From assembly GCF_029023725.1 (NCBI RefSeq), contig NZ_CP119075.1, positions 3,901,501-3,965,500 of the forward strand: a DNA stretch of 64,000 nt. The letters are read 5' to 3'. The position numbers were made by a program, and so were the translations under genes. Origin of the DNA: Synoicihabitans lomoniglobus. Lineage in GTDB: Bacteria; Verrucomicrobiota; Verrucomicrobiia; Opitutales; Opitutaceae. Below the pieces are notes generated by a model. It saw only the letters and a list, made by a program, of their open reading frames with translations, did no database searches and was not told the origin of the DNA. Shown one piece after another: positions 43,927-53,006 of the stretch. Each line of letters begins with the position of its first letter. Within the stretch, counting starts at the first letter, position 1.

Positions 43927-44163
43927 AAAGTGGTTCGTATTACCGCCGGCGACGGCGGCAGGTCGGATTTCGCCGCCAACGTCAGGGCATCCGCCGCCGA
44001 CCTCTACATGAGGCCGCCGGCCTCACCGATGGACAAAACCGGAAAACTGGTCACATATTTTTCCCAGTTCACCATGGTTCCATTTCTTCCCCGCCTGAAC
44101 CACTGCTTGTGTCCGGCTTTTCTGACCATGATTAACCGGGACTCACTCCATCGCTCGACCGAA

Positions 44164-45066
44164 TCACTCCGTCGACTTCACCAGCGTCTCGATGTAGTCA
44201 CGGCACTCCGCGGTCAGGGGAAAGTCCAGAAACGACGTGCTCGAAACAAAAAGTCCGCGACGCACCAGATAGTGCTTGAGACCGGTCAACCAACAGGTGA
44301 TCGCCGCCCCGCCATAGATGCCCCACAGCCGTTCCCGCATGGCCGCATCCGCCTCGCGAGCGTCGTCCCCGCGTCCCGCCTGCATCAGCTCGGCGATTCG
44401 CTGCATTTGCGGGGCAATCGCGATCGCACCGCCAAACATCATGCCCGGATATCCCACCTCCAAGTATTCCAAGCAACGGAACTCATCACCATTAAAGAGC
44501 ATCAATTCCGGACGCTCCCGCCGCACCGCCAGCGCGACATCCCGACGGGCGGACTCCCCCGAACTGTCCTTCACCAGGCACACGGTGGGCAGGCGGTAGA
44601 CTTCGGCCAATCGTTCGACCGGGATGGAGAACGGACGCAACAACCCCAAATCATAGATCCCCACCGGCAGTTCGCTGGTTTGCGCGGCCTCAACAAAAAA
44701 CTCGACGACGCGATCCGGCGTCGCGTTGAGGAAAGTGGCGGGCGACGCCACAATCGCGATGTCCGCTCCGGCGGCGGCCATGCGCCGGACATTGTCGCGC
44801 ACGCGCGGCACGGAGTTGTCCGAAACCTGGGCCGCCAATTTCAAGCGTCCCTGCGCCGCGGCGGCTGCCGCTTCCACCAAACGGGCTCGCTCACCATCGG
44901 TCAACCAAGGGCCTTCGCCACAGGTGCCACCGAGGAAAACCCCGGTTACACCACTCTCAATCGTGGCGCGAATCAAGCGACCGACCGACTCCACATCGAC
45001 GGTCCGCTCCGGCGTGAGCGGCGTCGGCAAGGCCGACCAAAGCAACAGGGTTTGTCCAAGGTCCAT
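44164..45066 (-). CDS. DapA-like class I aldolase/lyase (copy 1)
   Basis: A 300-residue (beta/alpha)8 protein of the dihydrodipicolinate synthase / N-acetylneuraminate lyase family. The Schiff-base Lys166 ('CLVKDSSG'), Tyr138 ('VGIYDLG') and the pyruvate-carboxylate loop 'GGTCGEGPWLT' (Thr48) are visible. In sugar-acid loci such proteins are 2-keto-3-deoxy-gluconate aldolases or 2-keto-3-deoxy dehydratases. Divergent from the GntR/LacI-type regulator, 59 bp apart, so it is a probable direct target. Confidence 0.9.
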   Translation of the reverse strand: MDLGQTLLLWSALPTPLTPERTVDVESVGRLIRATIESGVTGVFLGGTCGEGPWLTDGERARLVEAAAAAAQGRLKLAAQVSDNSVPRVRDNVRRMAAAGADIAIVASPATFLNATPDRVVEFFVEAAQTSELPVGIYDLGLLRPFSIPVERLAEVYRLPTVCLVKDSSGESARRDVALAVRRERPELMLFNGDEFRCLEYLEVGYPGMMFGGAIAIAPQMQRIAELMQAGRGDDAREADAAMRERLWGIYGGAAITCWLTGLKHYLVRRGLFVSSTSFLDFPLTAECRDYIETLVKSTE

Positions 45067-45105
45067 GTAAGCTCAATCAATCCGATTTTCGGTCTCAAAC
45101 TAGCT

Positions 45106-45121
45106 GTAAACACTGGTAAAC
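45106..45121. promoter_or_regulatory. Direct repeat GTAAAC-N4-GTAAAC before the GntR/LacI-type gene
   Basis: Two GTAAAC hexamers start exactly 10 bases apart, one helical turn, in the 59-bp divergent promoter and 4 bases before the regulator's ATG. Candidate autoregulatory site. Confidence 0.5.
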
Positions 45122-45125
45122 TAAT

Positions 45126-46232
45126 ATGATAAGCTCCCCCCGCATTCCCATTGAGATCCCGACGCGTCGCTCCCTTTCCTCCCAAGCCGCCGCCGCCATT
45201 CGCAAATCAATCGAGGAGGGCACCTGGGAGGAATTCCTGCCCAGCGAACGTCGACTGTGCACGCTCTTTCAGGTGAGCCGCCCCACCATCCGCACCGCGC
45301 TGCACTTGCTGGCCAAGGAGGGCCTCATCGACATTCGCCAAGGACGCCGCAATCGCCTGCTCTCCCGACCCACGTCTTCGGATCGGCCTCGCAATCAATT
45401 GGTCGGCCTCATCACGCATACCCCACTTTCCCACATGGGATTGGCCGCGCAACTCAGTATCGGCACCCTGCGGGCCCACCTCGCGGAACAGGGCTTTCTC
45501 ACCGAAGTGCTGGTCTGTCCCGCCGGCAGCGGACGCGTGCAACAGCGCAAGCTGGAAAGCTTCGTCCACCAAAACCGGGTGTTTTGCTGCGTGGTCATGT
45601 CCGTCAGTCGCGACCTGCAGGAATGGCTGGCACGGCACAACATTCCCACCCTCCTGCTCGGGTCCTGTCATCCCGATGTCAGCCTGCCCTCGCTCGACTT
45701 CGACTACCGCTCCGTCTGCCGACACGCCGCGGGCGTTTTTCTCAGCAAAGGGCATCGCCGCCTGGCGCTGATCGTCCCCCACACCGGAGTGGCCGGGGAC
45801 TTGGCCAGCGAAGCCGGCTTTCTTGAGGCGGTCGAGCAGCGGCCCGGCTCCGAGGATATCACCACCCGGGTGGTGCGACACAACGGCTCCACCAAGAATA
45901 TCATCACCAAGCTCGACAGTTTGTTCAACGCGAAGGAACCGCCCACCGCCCTGCTGGTGGCCAAACCGCAATACGTCTGGGTGGTCATCATCTATCTACT
46001 GAAACGGGGTCTCGCCGTGCCTCACGATGTGTCCCTCATGGCCCGCGACTACGACCGCATTTTCGAAACGGTCAGTCCCCCCATCACGCATTATGGGTTC
46101 AGCGAGGCCACCTACGCCGAACGCCTTTCCCGACTTATGTTGCAAATGGTAACCCAGGGCTACCTCTCCTCCGAACCCATCCTCATTTTCCCCAAATTTT
46201 TCCCCGGCAACACCGTGCGAAAACTACCTTGA
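45126..46232 (+). CDS. GntR-type winged-helix regulator with LacI-like sensor domain
   Basis: A 368-residue regulator with AraR-like architecture: GntR DNA-binding domain at about residues 15-80 ('LPSERRLCTLFQVSRPTIRTALHLLAKEGLIDIRQG'), then a periplasmic-binding-protein fold ('VGLITHTPLSHMGL', 'ALIVPHTGVAGDLAS', 'PHDVSLMARDYDRIFE'). The sensor type implies a sugar effector. It is divergent from the DapA-like gene and upstream of the SDR-Gfo-DapA genes, so it likely controls the surrounding catabolic genes. Confidence 0.9.
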   Translation: MISSPRIPIEIPTRRSLSSQAAAAIRKSIEEGTWEEFLPSERRLCTLFQVSRPTIRTALHLLAKEGLIDIRQGRRNRLLSRPTSSDRPRNQLVGLITHTPLSHMGLAAQLSIGTLRAHLAEQGFLTEVLVCPAGSGRVQQRKLESFVHQNRVFCCVVMSVSRDLQEWLARHNIPTLLLGSCHPDVSLPSLDFDYRSVCRHAAGVFLSKGHRRLALIVPHTGVAGDLASEAGFLEAVEQRPGSEDITTRVVRHNGSTKNIITKLDSLFNAKEPPTALLVAKPQYVWVVIIYLLKRGLAVPHDVSLMARDYDRIFETVSPPITHYGFSEATYAERLSRLMLQMVTQGYLSSEPILIFPKFFPGNTVRKLP

Positions 46233-46424
46233 ACCGCCGCGGCCAAGTGTCCTCACGCGCACATCGCACTTCCCTCCCGGCGATCTGGCGGTTTCGCGTG
46301 GTCAGGGAAGGTTACCGGCGGATCGGGTTCGGCCCAGACCGCAAATGATCGGGTGATTGCCCGGACGAAAACCTGACGTTTCTCCCCCGCCCTTTCTGCT
46401 CGTTCTCCTGACTGTCTTTCTCCT

Positions 46425-47207
46425 ATGCCTAATTTTCCCATTTCGCTCGCTGGTAAACTCATCGTCCAATTCGGCGGCAGTGGCTTGCTCGGACGAGCCA
46501 TGGCTCTCGATCTGGGTCGGGCCGATGCTCGCGTGGTGGTCGCTTCACGCGATCCGAGCAAGCTCTCATCGCTGGTTGATATCGCTCGTGACGAAAATCT
46601 GAAGTTGGAAGCCGAGTCCGTCGACATCACCAGCGAAGCCTCGCTCTGTGCGCTGCGCGACCTGCTGCTTGAGCAGCACGGCCACATCGACGGGATCGTG
46701 TTCAACGCCGTCAGCCGTCCCATGGCCAGACTCAGTGATCCGGTGACAGCGTGGGAATCATCCCTGAGCACGAACGCCACCGGCTTGTTTCTCACCACGC
46801 GCACATTCGGCGACGCGATGGCGCAGGCTGGCTCCGGCAGCATGGTCAACATTGCCTCGATCCAAGGGATGGTGGGACCCAACCAATACCTCTATGAAGG
46901 AACCGAAATGATTTCGCCTCCCGACTACTTTTTCCACAAGGGAGGCATGATAAATATGTCCCGCTACCTCGCCGCCCAATACGGTCCTCGCGGCGTGCGC
47001 GTCAATGTAGTAAGCCCAGGCGGAATATTTGATCCCGACTCCCCGCAACCGGACGCCTTCCTGCATCGCTACAATCCCATGACCATGCTCGGTCGCATGG
47101 CGCACGCTCGCGAAATCAGCGGCGCCGTGGCTTACCTCCTCAGCGATGCCTCCACGTATGTCACGGGCATCACCATACCGGTCGATGGCGGCTACACCGC
47201 GAAATGA
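46425..47207 (+). CDS. SDR oxidoreductase (variant, pair copy 1)
   Basis: A 260-residue SDR with a modified cofactor motif 'IVQFGGSGLLGRAMA', as in the mannonate/gluconate dehydrogenase branch, 'FNAVSRPM' where NNAG is usual, Ser in 'NIASIQG', and Tyr/Lys in 'DYFFHKGGM' (YxxxK). The closing block 'LLSDASTYVTGITIPVDGGYTAK' is almost identical to that of its paralogue at 54835-55620. Stands before the Gfo and DapA-like genes in the same orientation. Confidence 0.9.
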   Translation: MPNFPISLAGKLIVQFGGSGLLGRAMALDLGRADARVVVASRDPSKLSSLVDIARDENLKLEAESVDITSEASLCALRDLLLEQHGHIDGIVFNAVSRPMARLSDPVTAWESSLSTNATGLFLTTRTFGDAMAQAGSGSMVNIASIQGMVGPNQYLYEGTEMISPPDYFFHKGGMINMSRYLAAQYGPRGVRVNVVSPGGIFDPDSPQPDAFLHRYNPMTMLGRMAHAREISGAVAYLLSDASTYVTGITIPVDGGYTAK

Positions 47208-47327
47208 GGACGTCGATTCCCGCCGCAGCATCGATGTCAACCTCGACCATCGCTCGGGTTCGGCGTTCGTTTTTAACCGGCGTTTGATCTGGCGTTCCAA
47301 CTCCCCAACGCTACCGCTGCCCACTCC

Positions 47328-48419
47328 ATGAACGTCGCGCTACTCGGCCTCCAACATCCTCATTCCGCGCTGTTGCTGGCCACGTTTCAGGAATTGCCGG
47401 AGATCTCCCGCATCGATCTGTGGGACTCCGACCCGAGCGTCGTGGCCAACCCGCCGTTGCCTCGTTGCGCCAAAGCCACCGCCCCCACCTCGGCGCTCGA
47501 CGCAGTGCTGGCCCAACCCGATCTCACTTTCGTGATGGTGTGCGTGCGGCACGATCAATCCGCCGCGATCGCGTTGCAGGTGATCGCCGCCGGCAAGCAT
47601 CTCTTGATTGAAAAACCCGTGGGCCTCAACGCGGTCGAAGTCCAGCGCGTGCAAGCGGCGGCCGATCGAGCGGGGGTCGTGGCGGCCGTGCTCTATCTCC
47701 GGCGTCACCATCCGTGCATCGTCGCAGCCCGCGAGTTGGTGAACTCCGGTGCACTGGGCGCGCCGCTGAGCATCGAATCCCGCTTCATCACCACGCAGGT
47801 GAAGTTCCGCGATCCGGCATCCTGGCTCTTTAATCGCGCGCAGGCCGGCGGGGGCATTCTCCTGTGGCTCGGGTGCCACAACCTCGACATGATGCAATAT
47901 GTCGCCGGCGAGGAAATCGTCGAAGTCAGCGCGATGATGGCCACGCGTTCCGGTGAAGCGATCGACGTCGAGGATACCGTTTCCCTGAGTTTCAAGTTTC
48001 GCTCCGGTGCCATCGGCACATTCAATGCCGGCTACGCCCTCGCCTACAGCGGCTCGGGTTACGACAACGTGGCCGGCTACGACTGCTACTTTGCCTACTA
48101 CGCGCGCCACGGCAAAATCGTTTGGCCGGACTTGGTTCCTCGTCTGCTCATCGAACGCCCTCCGCGCGATGGCGAATCCCCCGCGCGCGAGGAAACCTTC
48201 ACCATGCCGCCGTCCCAAATATATGGCGCCCGTGCTGGAGAAACGTTCTTCGCGCAGTTCTTCGCCGCGATGCAAGGTCGAGCCGATTCGCCCGCTCCGC
48301 TGAGCGCCGCCCTGCAAACCGCCCGCATCGTGGAAGCCGCCGCAGAATCCTCCCGGCAAGGTCGTTTCATGCCCGTGGCGTCACCGGTCGAAATCGGCGG
48401 ATCCGCGACGACCTATTGA
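47328..48419 (+). CDS. Gfo/Idh/MocA-family oxidoreductase (paralogue pair B, copy 2)
   Basis: A 363-residue paralogue of the gene at 27798-28892. Same unusual N-terminal motif 'ALLGLQHPHS' and catalytic 'HLLIEKPVGL'; the pair also shares the 'MMATRSGE-IDVED' and 'FRSGA-GTF-AGY' blocks. The ATG at 47328 follows the SDR stop by 120 bases and the DapA-like gene follows after 47 bases. Sugar dehydrogenase by family. Confidence 0.91.
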   Translation: MNVALLGLQHPHSALLLATFQELPEISRIDLWDSDPSVVANPPLPRCAKATAPTSALDAVLAQPDLTFVMVCVRHDQSAAIALQVIAAGKHLLIEKPVGLNAVEVQRVQAAADRAGVVAAVLYLRRHHPCIVAARELVNSGALGAPLSIESRFITTQVKFRDPASWLFNRAQAGGGILLWLGCHNLDMMQYVAGEEIVEVSAMMATRSGEAIDVEDTVSLSFKFRSGAIGTFNAGYALAYSGSGYDNVAGYDCYFAYYARHGKIVWPDLVPRLLIERPPRDGESPAREETFTMPPSQIYGARAGETFFAQFFAAMQGRADSPAPLSAALQTARIVEAAAESSRQGRFMPVASPVEIGGSATTY

Positions 48420-48466
48420 TAAAATATTCTGACCCAACAATCGATCCACTCTGTTTCCGCCTTTCG

Positions 48467-49360
48467 ATGAACCCACCTCCTCCTCCCTCCATTCTCGCCA
48501 CGGCGGTGATTCCCTGGACCGCCGATTTCACTTTTGATGAAGCAACCTTCCGCCGCGAGGTCCACGCCATCGCGGAGGAAATCACGCGCACGATCTACAT
48601 CTTCGGCACCGCCGGGGAAGGCTACGCCGTCACCGATCAACAATTCGCCACCATTGCCCGCGTGTTTCATGCGGTCGCCCAAGAGTGCGACGTCACCCCC
48701 ATCCTCGGGATCATATCACTTTCCCTCCCCGCCATCATCGCGCGCATCCAAGTCGGCCACGCCATCGGTTTTCGTGAATTTCAAATCTCCCTGCCGGGCT
48801 GGGGAGCGCTGAACGACACCGAGCTCGATACGTTTTTCGCGCACACGTGCGGCGCGTTTCCCGACTGCCGGTTTCACCACTACAATCTCGCCCGGACCAA
48901 ACGTATTCTCACCGGTCGCGACTATTTGCGGCTGGCGGCGGCGCACCCCAACCTCGTGGCGGTTAAGGCCAGCACCGACGACGAAGCCGTGGTCGCCGAT
49001 TTGCTGACCGTTTCGCCGCGGCTGCGTTTCTATTTCACTGAGTTCGGTTACGAGATCGCTCGACGCACTCATGAGGTGGGCCTCCTGCTGGCGCTTTCCT
49101 CGGTCAATTACGCACGCGCACATGCCTTCGTAAACGGCGACAATGCTCAGCGAGCGGCCGACATTCTTTGCCTGCGACAATTGCTCCAATCTTTGATCGA
49201 ACTGAGCGGAGGTCGCTTCCACATCGATGGCGCATTCGACAAGATGCTCTACCGGATCAACGATCCGACATTTCCGCTCCGTCTGCTCCCGCCTTACGCC
49301 ACCGCCACCAACGCAGACTTTGAAAAGTTTCGCGGTCTCGCGGCCGAAGCGTGGTCCTGA
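48467..49360 (+). CDS. DapA-like class I aldolase/lyase (copy 2)
   Basis: A 297-residue member of the same superfamily as 44164-45066 but only distantly similar. Loop 'FGTAGEGYAVT' (Thr48), Tyr139 in 'HHYNLART' and Schiff-base Lys167 in 'VAVKAST' are in the right order and spacing. ATG 48467 was chosen as the first start after the Gfo stop. Likely cleaves or dehydrates a 2-keto-3-deoxy sugar acid made by the neighbouring dehydrogenases. Confidence 0.87.
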   Translation: MNPPPPPSILATAVIPWTADFTFDEATFRREVHAIAEEITRTIYIFGTAGEGYAVTDQQFATIARVFHAVAQECDVTPILGIISLSLPAIIARIQVGHAIGFREFQISLPGWGALNDTELDTFFAHTCGAFPDCRFHHYNLARTKRILTGRDYLRLAAAHPNLVAVKASTDDEAVVADLLTVSPRLRFYFTEFGYEIARRTHEVGLLLALSSVNYARAHAFVNGDNAQRAADILCLRQLLQSLIELSGGRFHIDGAFDKMLYRINDPTFPLRLLPPYATATNADFEKFRGLAAEAWS

Positions 49361-49403
49361 ACCCATACCGCCGGCCAACAACCCTACGACCTTCATTGCT
49401 CCC

Positions 49404-50315
49404 ATGCGTTACCTCTGCTTCCTGACTTGCCTCGCCCTGTTCACCACCGCCTGTCAGCATGCGCCGTCTTCCCCCCCTATCGCTGACACCGCTGCTGACC
49501 TGACGCAGGCGGCCTTCGCAACGCTGACCGAAGTGCTGGAATCGGAGACCTCGACCAAACAGATCCACGCCGCCGAAGTGCTGATCGCCCATGGCCGATC
49601 GGACGAAGTTTACGCTTGGCTCAGTCGAGCTCCGGCGCAGGTCGACCACACGCCCATTCACCGCGTTGTCGTATGGCGGGCCCTCGCTCGCTCCGCGCCC
49701 TCCGCCGCGGAACGCACGATGTGGCAGAACAAGATTTTGACCATCGCCGGCACCCCGGATTTGCCCGACCGCGTGCACGCCATCGAAAGCGTGGCAAAAC
49801 TGGGCGTGGAGCCTCCTGCCGAATGGGTGCCGATCCTAAAGCGCTGGGCCCTGGTCGCCCCGGAACGTGAACAGGTCTTTATTCGCTGGGCGCTCTGGCA
49901 GGTCGCACCACCGGACAACCCTGGTCAATTACTCGCCGCCTGGATGAATTCGGCCGATGAGATCACGCGGCTCCGCGCGGCTTACATCACCCGTTGGTTG
50001 GGCGCGCCCGAGCCGGCGGCCACCACACTCGTCGACCTCGCAAACCGCACCACCGCCTCCGACCAGATTGCGGCCATCGTGCTCGCTTCGGCTTATCTTC
50101 AGGATCCCGCCGCCCCCAACGCGCTCCGGTGGCGCACCCAACTCGAAGCGATGGTAGTGGGGGCCGATCCCGCCGCGACGTATCATGCGTTGCAGGGACT
50201 CATGCCCAGCTACACCCCGCAGGATCTGGCTCCAGTCATCCCGCTCTTGCAGCATGCCGACGCCGATGTGCGGGTCGCAGCCGCGTGGACGATTCTGCAC
50301 ATTACGCAGCGGTAA
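49404..50315 (+). CDS. Lipoprotein with HEAT-like helical repeats
   Basis: A 303-residue protein with a short signal ending in 'ALFTTAC', a lipobox-like sequence with Cys17 as the probable lipid anchor. The rest is alpha-helical with repeat-like segments ('AAEVLIAHGRSDEVYAWL', 'LRAAYITRWLGAPEPAATTLVDLA', 'PVIPLLQHADADVRVAAAWTIL'); the last is a clear HEAT motif. It lies 43 bases after the DapA-like gene. No function is recognised; its place in a catabolic operon could mean a scaffold or regulator at the membrane, or a chance neighbour. Confidence 0.7.
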   Translation: MRYLCFLTCLALFTTACQHAPSSPPIADTAADLTQAAFATLTEVLESETSTKQIHAAEVLIAHGRSDEVYAWLSRAPAQVDHTPIHRVVVWRALARSAPSAAERTMWQNKILTIAGTPDLPDRVHAIESVAKLGVEPPAEWVPILKRWALVAPEREQVFIRWALWQVAPPDNPGQLLAAWMNSADEITRLRAAYITRWLGAPEPAATTLVDLANRTTASDQIAAIVLASAYLQDPAAPNALRWRTQLEAMVVGADPAATYHALQGLMPSYTPQDLAPVIPLLQHADADVRVAAAWTILHITQR

Positions 50316-50685
50316 TCGTCATCCCATCACCGGGCGAACCGGTTGGCGAAGTCAGCGCTGGTTCGGCGACAATCTGTAATTCCGGAGCATCACGTTTCCC
50401 GAAATCCACCATCGATCGCCGCCGCAGCCGATCTCCCGCTTCGCCCGTCCCTCGAACCCCGCACGCGGGAACATTCGTCACTTCCGCTGACCCGATAAAT
50501 CGATCGGCGCTGCCATCGCCGAGTAGCCGTCAGCAACACCCGACGCCGACATGGAAATGATTTTCATTTGACCAAGAATACAATTGCATACATTGAAACA
50601 CACTCACCGTTTTCGTTTCTTGTCCGTCACTGGAACTCGAAAACGAGTGCCTTTTTCCCATTCACGTCAGATTCTTTAAACGACT
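50316..50685. promoter_or_regulatory. 370-bp non-coding region before a Gfo gene
   Basis: No convincing ORF. The last 130 bases turn AT-rich and hold TGGTCAAAT in inverted orientation (50566-50574) followed by 'GAATACAATTGCATACATTG', so the promoter of the downstream dehydrogenase operon is probably here. The first half has no recognisable element. Confidence 0.55.
50566..50574 (-). promoter_or_regulatory. TGGTCAAAT motif before the Gfo copy A2 operon
   Basis: Read on the minus strand it is identical to 31082-31090. It lies 111 bases before the dehydrogenase start. Confidence 0.4.
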
Positions 50686-51693
50686 ATGCATTCGGTTCTT
50701 ATTGTCGGTTGCGGTAGCATCGGAGAGCGCCACTTACGTTGTTTCCAAGCATCAGGTCGCGCTCGGGTAACAGCCTGCGATGCCCACCCCGCCCTGTTGG
50801 AAAAGATGAGCGATCTCTACGCGGCGGCGACCACGACCGACTTTACCGCCGCGCTGGCTGGCAACGTCGACGCTGTCGTAATTTGCACGCCCGCCCATCT
50901 GCACGTTCCCATGGCGCTCGCAGCCCTACGCGCTGGAAAACATGTGCTGATCGAGAAACCCTTGGCGGCATCGTTGGAGAACGTGGATGACTTGCTCACT
51001 GCCCACGCCGAATCGGATCGCATGGTCTCCGTCGCCTATGTGCAGCACGTGTTCCCGTTTCTAGTGAAAGCGCGCGATTTTCTGCGCAGTGGAGAACTCG
51101 GTCCGATCAAGCACGTGACCCTCACCTGCGGTCAGCATTTCCCTTCCGGTCGACCGGCTCATGCCGCGCCCTACGCCCAGACCTACTACCGGGATCGCAA
51201 GACCGGCGGCGGCGCGATCCAGGACGCGCTCACGCACATGGCCAACTGGATTGAAAGCGTGCTCGGTCCCACCGACAGCGTCTTCTGCGATTGCGCGCAT
51301 CAGGCGCTCCCCGACGTTACGGTCGAAGACACGGTGAATCTTTCCGCCCGCCACGGCGACACCCTCGTCAACTACACGCTCAACCAATTCCAGGCCCCCA
51401 ACGAAACGGCGGCTCAGTTCAATACCGCCACCGGAAGCGTGAAGGTTGAATACCACCGCCAACGTTGGGGCACGTTTCGCCTCGGTGACTCCGACTGGAC
51501 GTGGCACGCCGACGACAGCGCCGAGCGCGATGGCCATTTCACCGCGCAAGCCAATGCGTTTCTCGATCAGATTGAAGGTCAACCGTCGCGCCTGTGCTCA
51601 CTCGAAGCCGCTGCCGAAACCCTGCGCTTTAATCTCGCCGCTCTGGCCTCGGCCGAAACCGACCAACGAGTGACTTGCGCCGAAGTTCGCTGA
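50686..51693 (+). CDS. Gfo/Idh/MocA-family oxidoreductase (paralogue pair A, copy 2)
   Basis: A 335-residue paralogue of the gene at 25909-26910. Rossmann motif 'VLIVGCGSIGERHL', 'HVLIEKPLAA' with the catalytic Lys, 'TCGQHFPSGRP' and 'GGGAIQDALTHMANWIESVLGP'. ATG start clear. First gene of a plus-strand series that continues with the ferritin-like protein, another Gfo protein, an aldolase and an SDR. Confidence 0.92.
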   Translation: MHSVLIVGCGSIGERHLRCFQASGRARVTACDAHPALLEKMSDLYAAATTTDFTAALAGNVDAVVICTPAHLHVPMALAALRAGKHVLIEKPLAASLENVDDLLTAHAESDRMVSVAYVQHVFPFLVKARDFLRSGELGPIKHVTLTCGQHFPSGRPAHAAPYAQTYYRDRKTGGGAIQDALTHMANWIESVLGPTDSVFCDCAHQALPDVTVEDTVNLSARHGDTLVNYTLNQFQAPNETAAQFNTATGSVKVEYHRQRWGTFRLGDSDWTWHADDSAERDGHFTAQANAFLDQIEGQPSRLCSLEAAAETLRFNLAALASAETDQRVTCAEVR

Positions 51694-51757
51694 TCCCGCT
51701 CCTCGACTCGCTCCATCCATTCCTGCCTCTTTCAACTCTCTGCCCCTATCCTGTTTT

Positions 51758-52963
51758 ATGTCTGCCACCATCGACATTGATGCCAATCGGACCCTGCTGA
51801 ATCGCTATCGCTTCGTGCTCCACGGAACGATGCACACCCTCGCGGGTTGGCTACCTCAATCCGCCACCTTCGAACTTAAGTGTGAACTCGGACGCGCCAT
51901 CTGGGAGTGTGCCCAACACGTCAACGCGCTCTACCTGCGGTTGCGCGAAATCCAATCCCCCGCGTTCCAACCCCCGCCCGATGAAGCGCTCGTTCACCTC
52001 ATGGCGGAACTGCCCCACGCCCCCGACGAGTTCGGCATCGCCTTGGCGTGGCAGGACGTGATCGTCCCGGATCTCATTCGCGCCCTGGAGCATCACGAAA
52101 ACGCCACGTTCCCCAACAGCGACCAGCCGAGCGTCTACGCGGCCCACCACATTCTACTCGATCTCCGAGACCAACAAAAGCGGCTGCACCTCGTGATCGA
52201 AACGGCGCGAGCCGAGGGCCGCATCAAAGCCGATGCGGAAACCTGGCGCGACTACGTGCAAGTCCTGCTCGACGCCGCGGGGGGCGTGAGCGGCAACGGC
52301 TCGCGCGCCGTGACGCCAACAAGCGCCCCGGCTTGCCGCCATGCGTTTGAAACGCCTCGCGAGGCCCGCCGCGACGAACGATTCACCCGGCCCGGCGCCG
52401 ACGAGGAATTGATGCCCGACGAAGCCGATTACGACCGACACACCGTGGAGGAGTTCGAGCGCTACTCCACCGAGATGCTGGCAGCTGAAACGGTCGCCGT
52501 CGTGATGCATTCCTTCCCCCGGATGCCATGGGGGTTTCAATTCGATTCCGCCCGGCATCTCTACGACGAAGTGCGACATTGTCTGATGGGTTTCGAGTGG
52601 ATGCGCCAACGGGGATTCGATCCCTTTAACTCGCCGCAATACCTGCACATCTTCACCTGGCGCACGCAGTTCCCACCCGTCATGCAATATTGCCTGCTCA
52701 CCATGGGTAACGAGGTGCACGCCTTTCCCTACCGGCACCGTCGCGTCGAAGAACATAAGAAAACCGGCGACGCCTTGAGCGAACAGTTCGTGCGCTACGA
52801 CATCGCCGACGAAACCCAACACGTGCGCTTCGGCAAACGCTGGTTGCCCGAAATGTTGAAGCATGTCGGCGAACCCAAATCGACCGACGACTATGTCGCC
52901 GCCACCATCAGTGTATGGGAAAATGAATACAAAACGGGTAAGCTCTCACTCAATGTCGAGTAG
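51758..52963 (+). CDS. Ferritin-like diiron-carboxylate protein of unknown function
   Basis: A 401-residue protein whose C-terminal half has a complete four-helix diiron ligand set: Glu244 ('LAAETVAV'), Glu271-x-x-His274 ('YDEVRHCLMG'), Glu319 ('MGNEVHAF') and Glu352-x-x-His355 ('ADETQHVRFG'). The N-terminal half is also helical ('CELGRAIWECAQHVNALYLRLREI') and may be a degenerate copy. Diiron proteins of this style are oxygenases, oxidases or aldehyde-deformylating enzymes. It lies 64 bases after a Gfo gene and 43 bases before another, within a sugar-oxidation series, which is an unexpected place. No specific function is recognised. Confidence 0.8.
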   Translation: MSATIDIDANRTLLNRYRFVLHGTMHTLAGWLPQSATFELKCELGRAIWECAQHVNALYLRLREIQSPAFQPPPDEALVHLMAELPHAPDEFGIALAWQDVIVPDLIRALEHHENATFPNSDQPSVYAAHHILLDLRDQQKRLHLVIETARAEGRIKADAETWRDYVQVLLDAAGGVSGNGSRAVTPTSAPACRHAFETPREARRDERFTRPGADEELMPDEADYDRHTVEEFERYSTEMLAAETVAVVMHSFPRMPWGFQFDSARHLYDEVRHCLMGFEWMRQRGFDPFNSPQYLHIFTWRTQFPPVMQYCLLTMGNEVHAFPYRHRRVEEHKKTGDALSEQFVRYDIADETQHVRFGKRWLPEMLKHVGEPKSTDDYVAATISVWENEYKTGKLSLNVE

Positions 52964-53006
52964 CCATCCGCCACGCTCCTCTTTGCCCTCGCCCCGTCTC
53001 CGCTGC

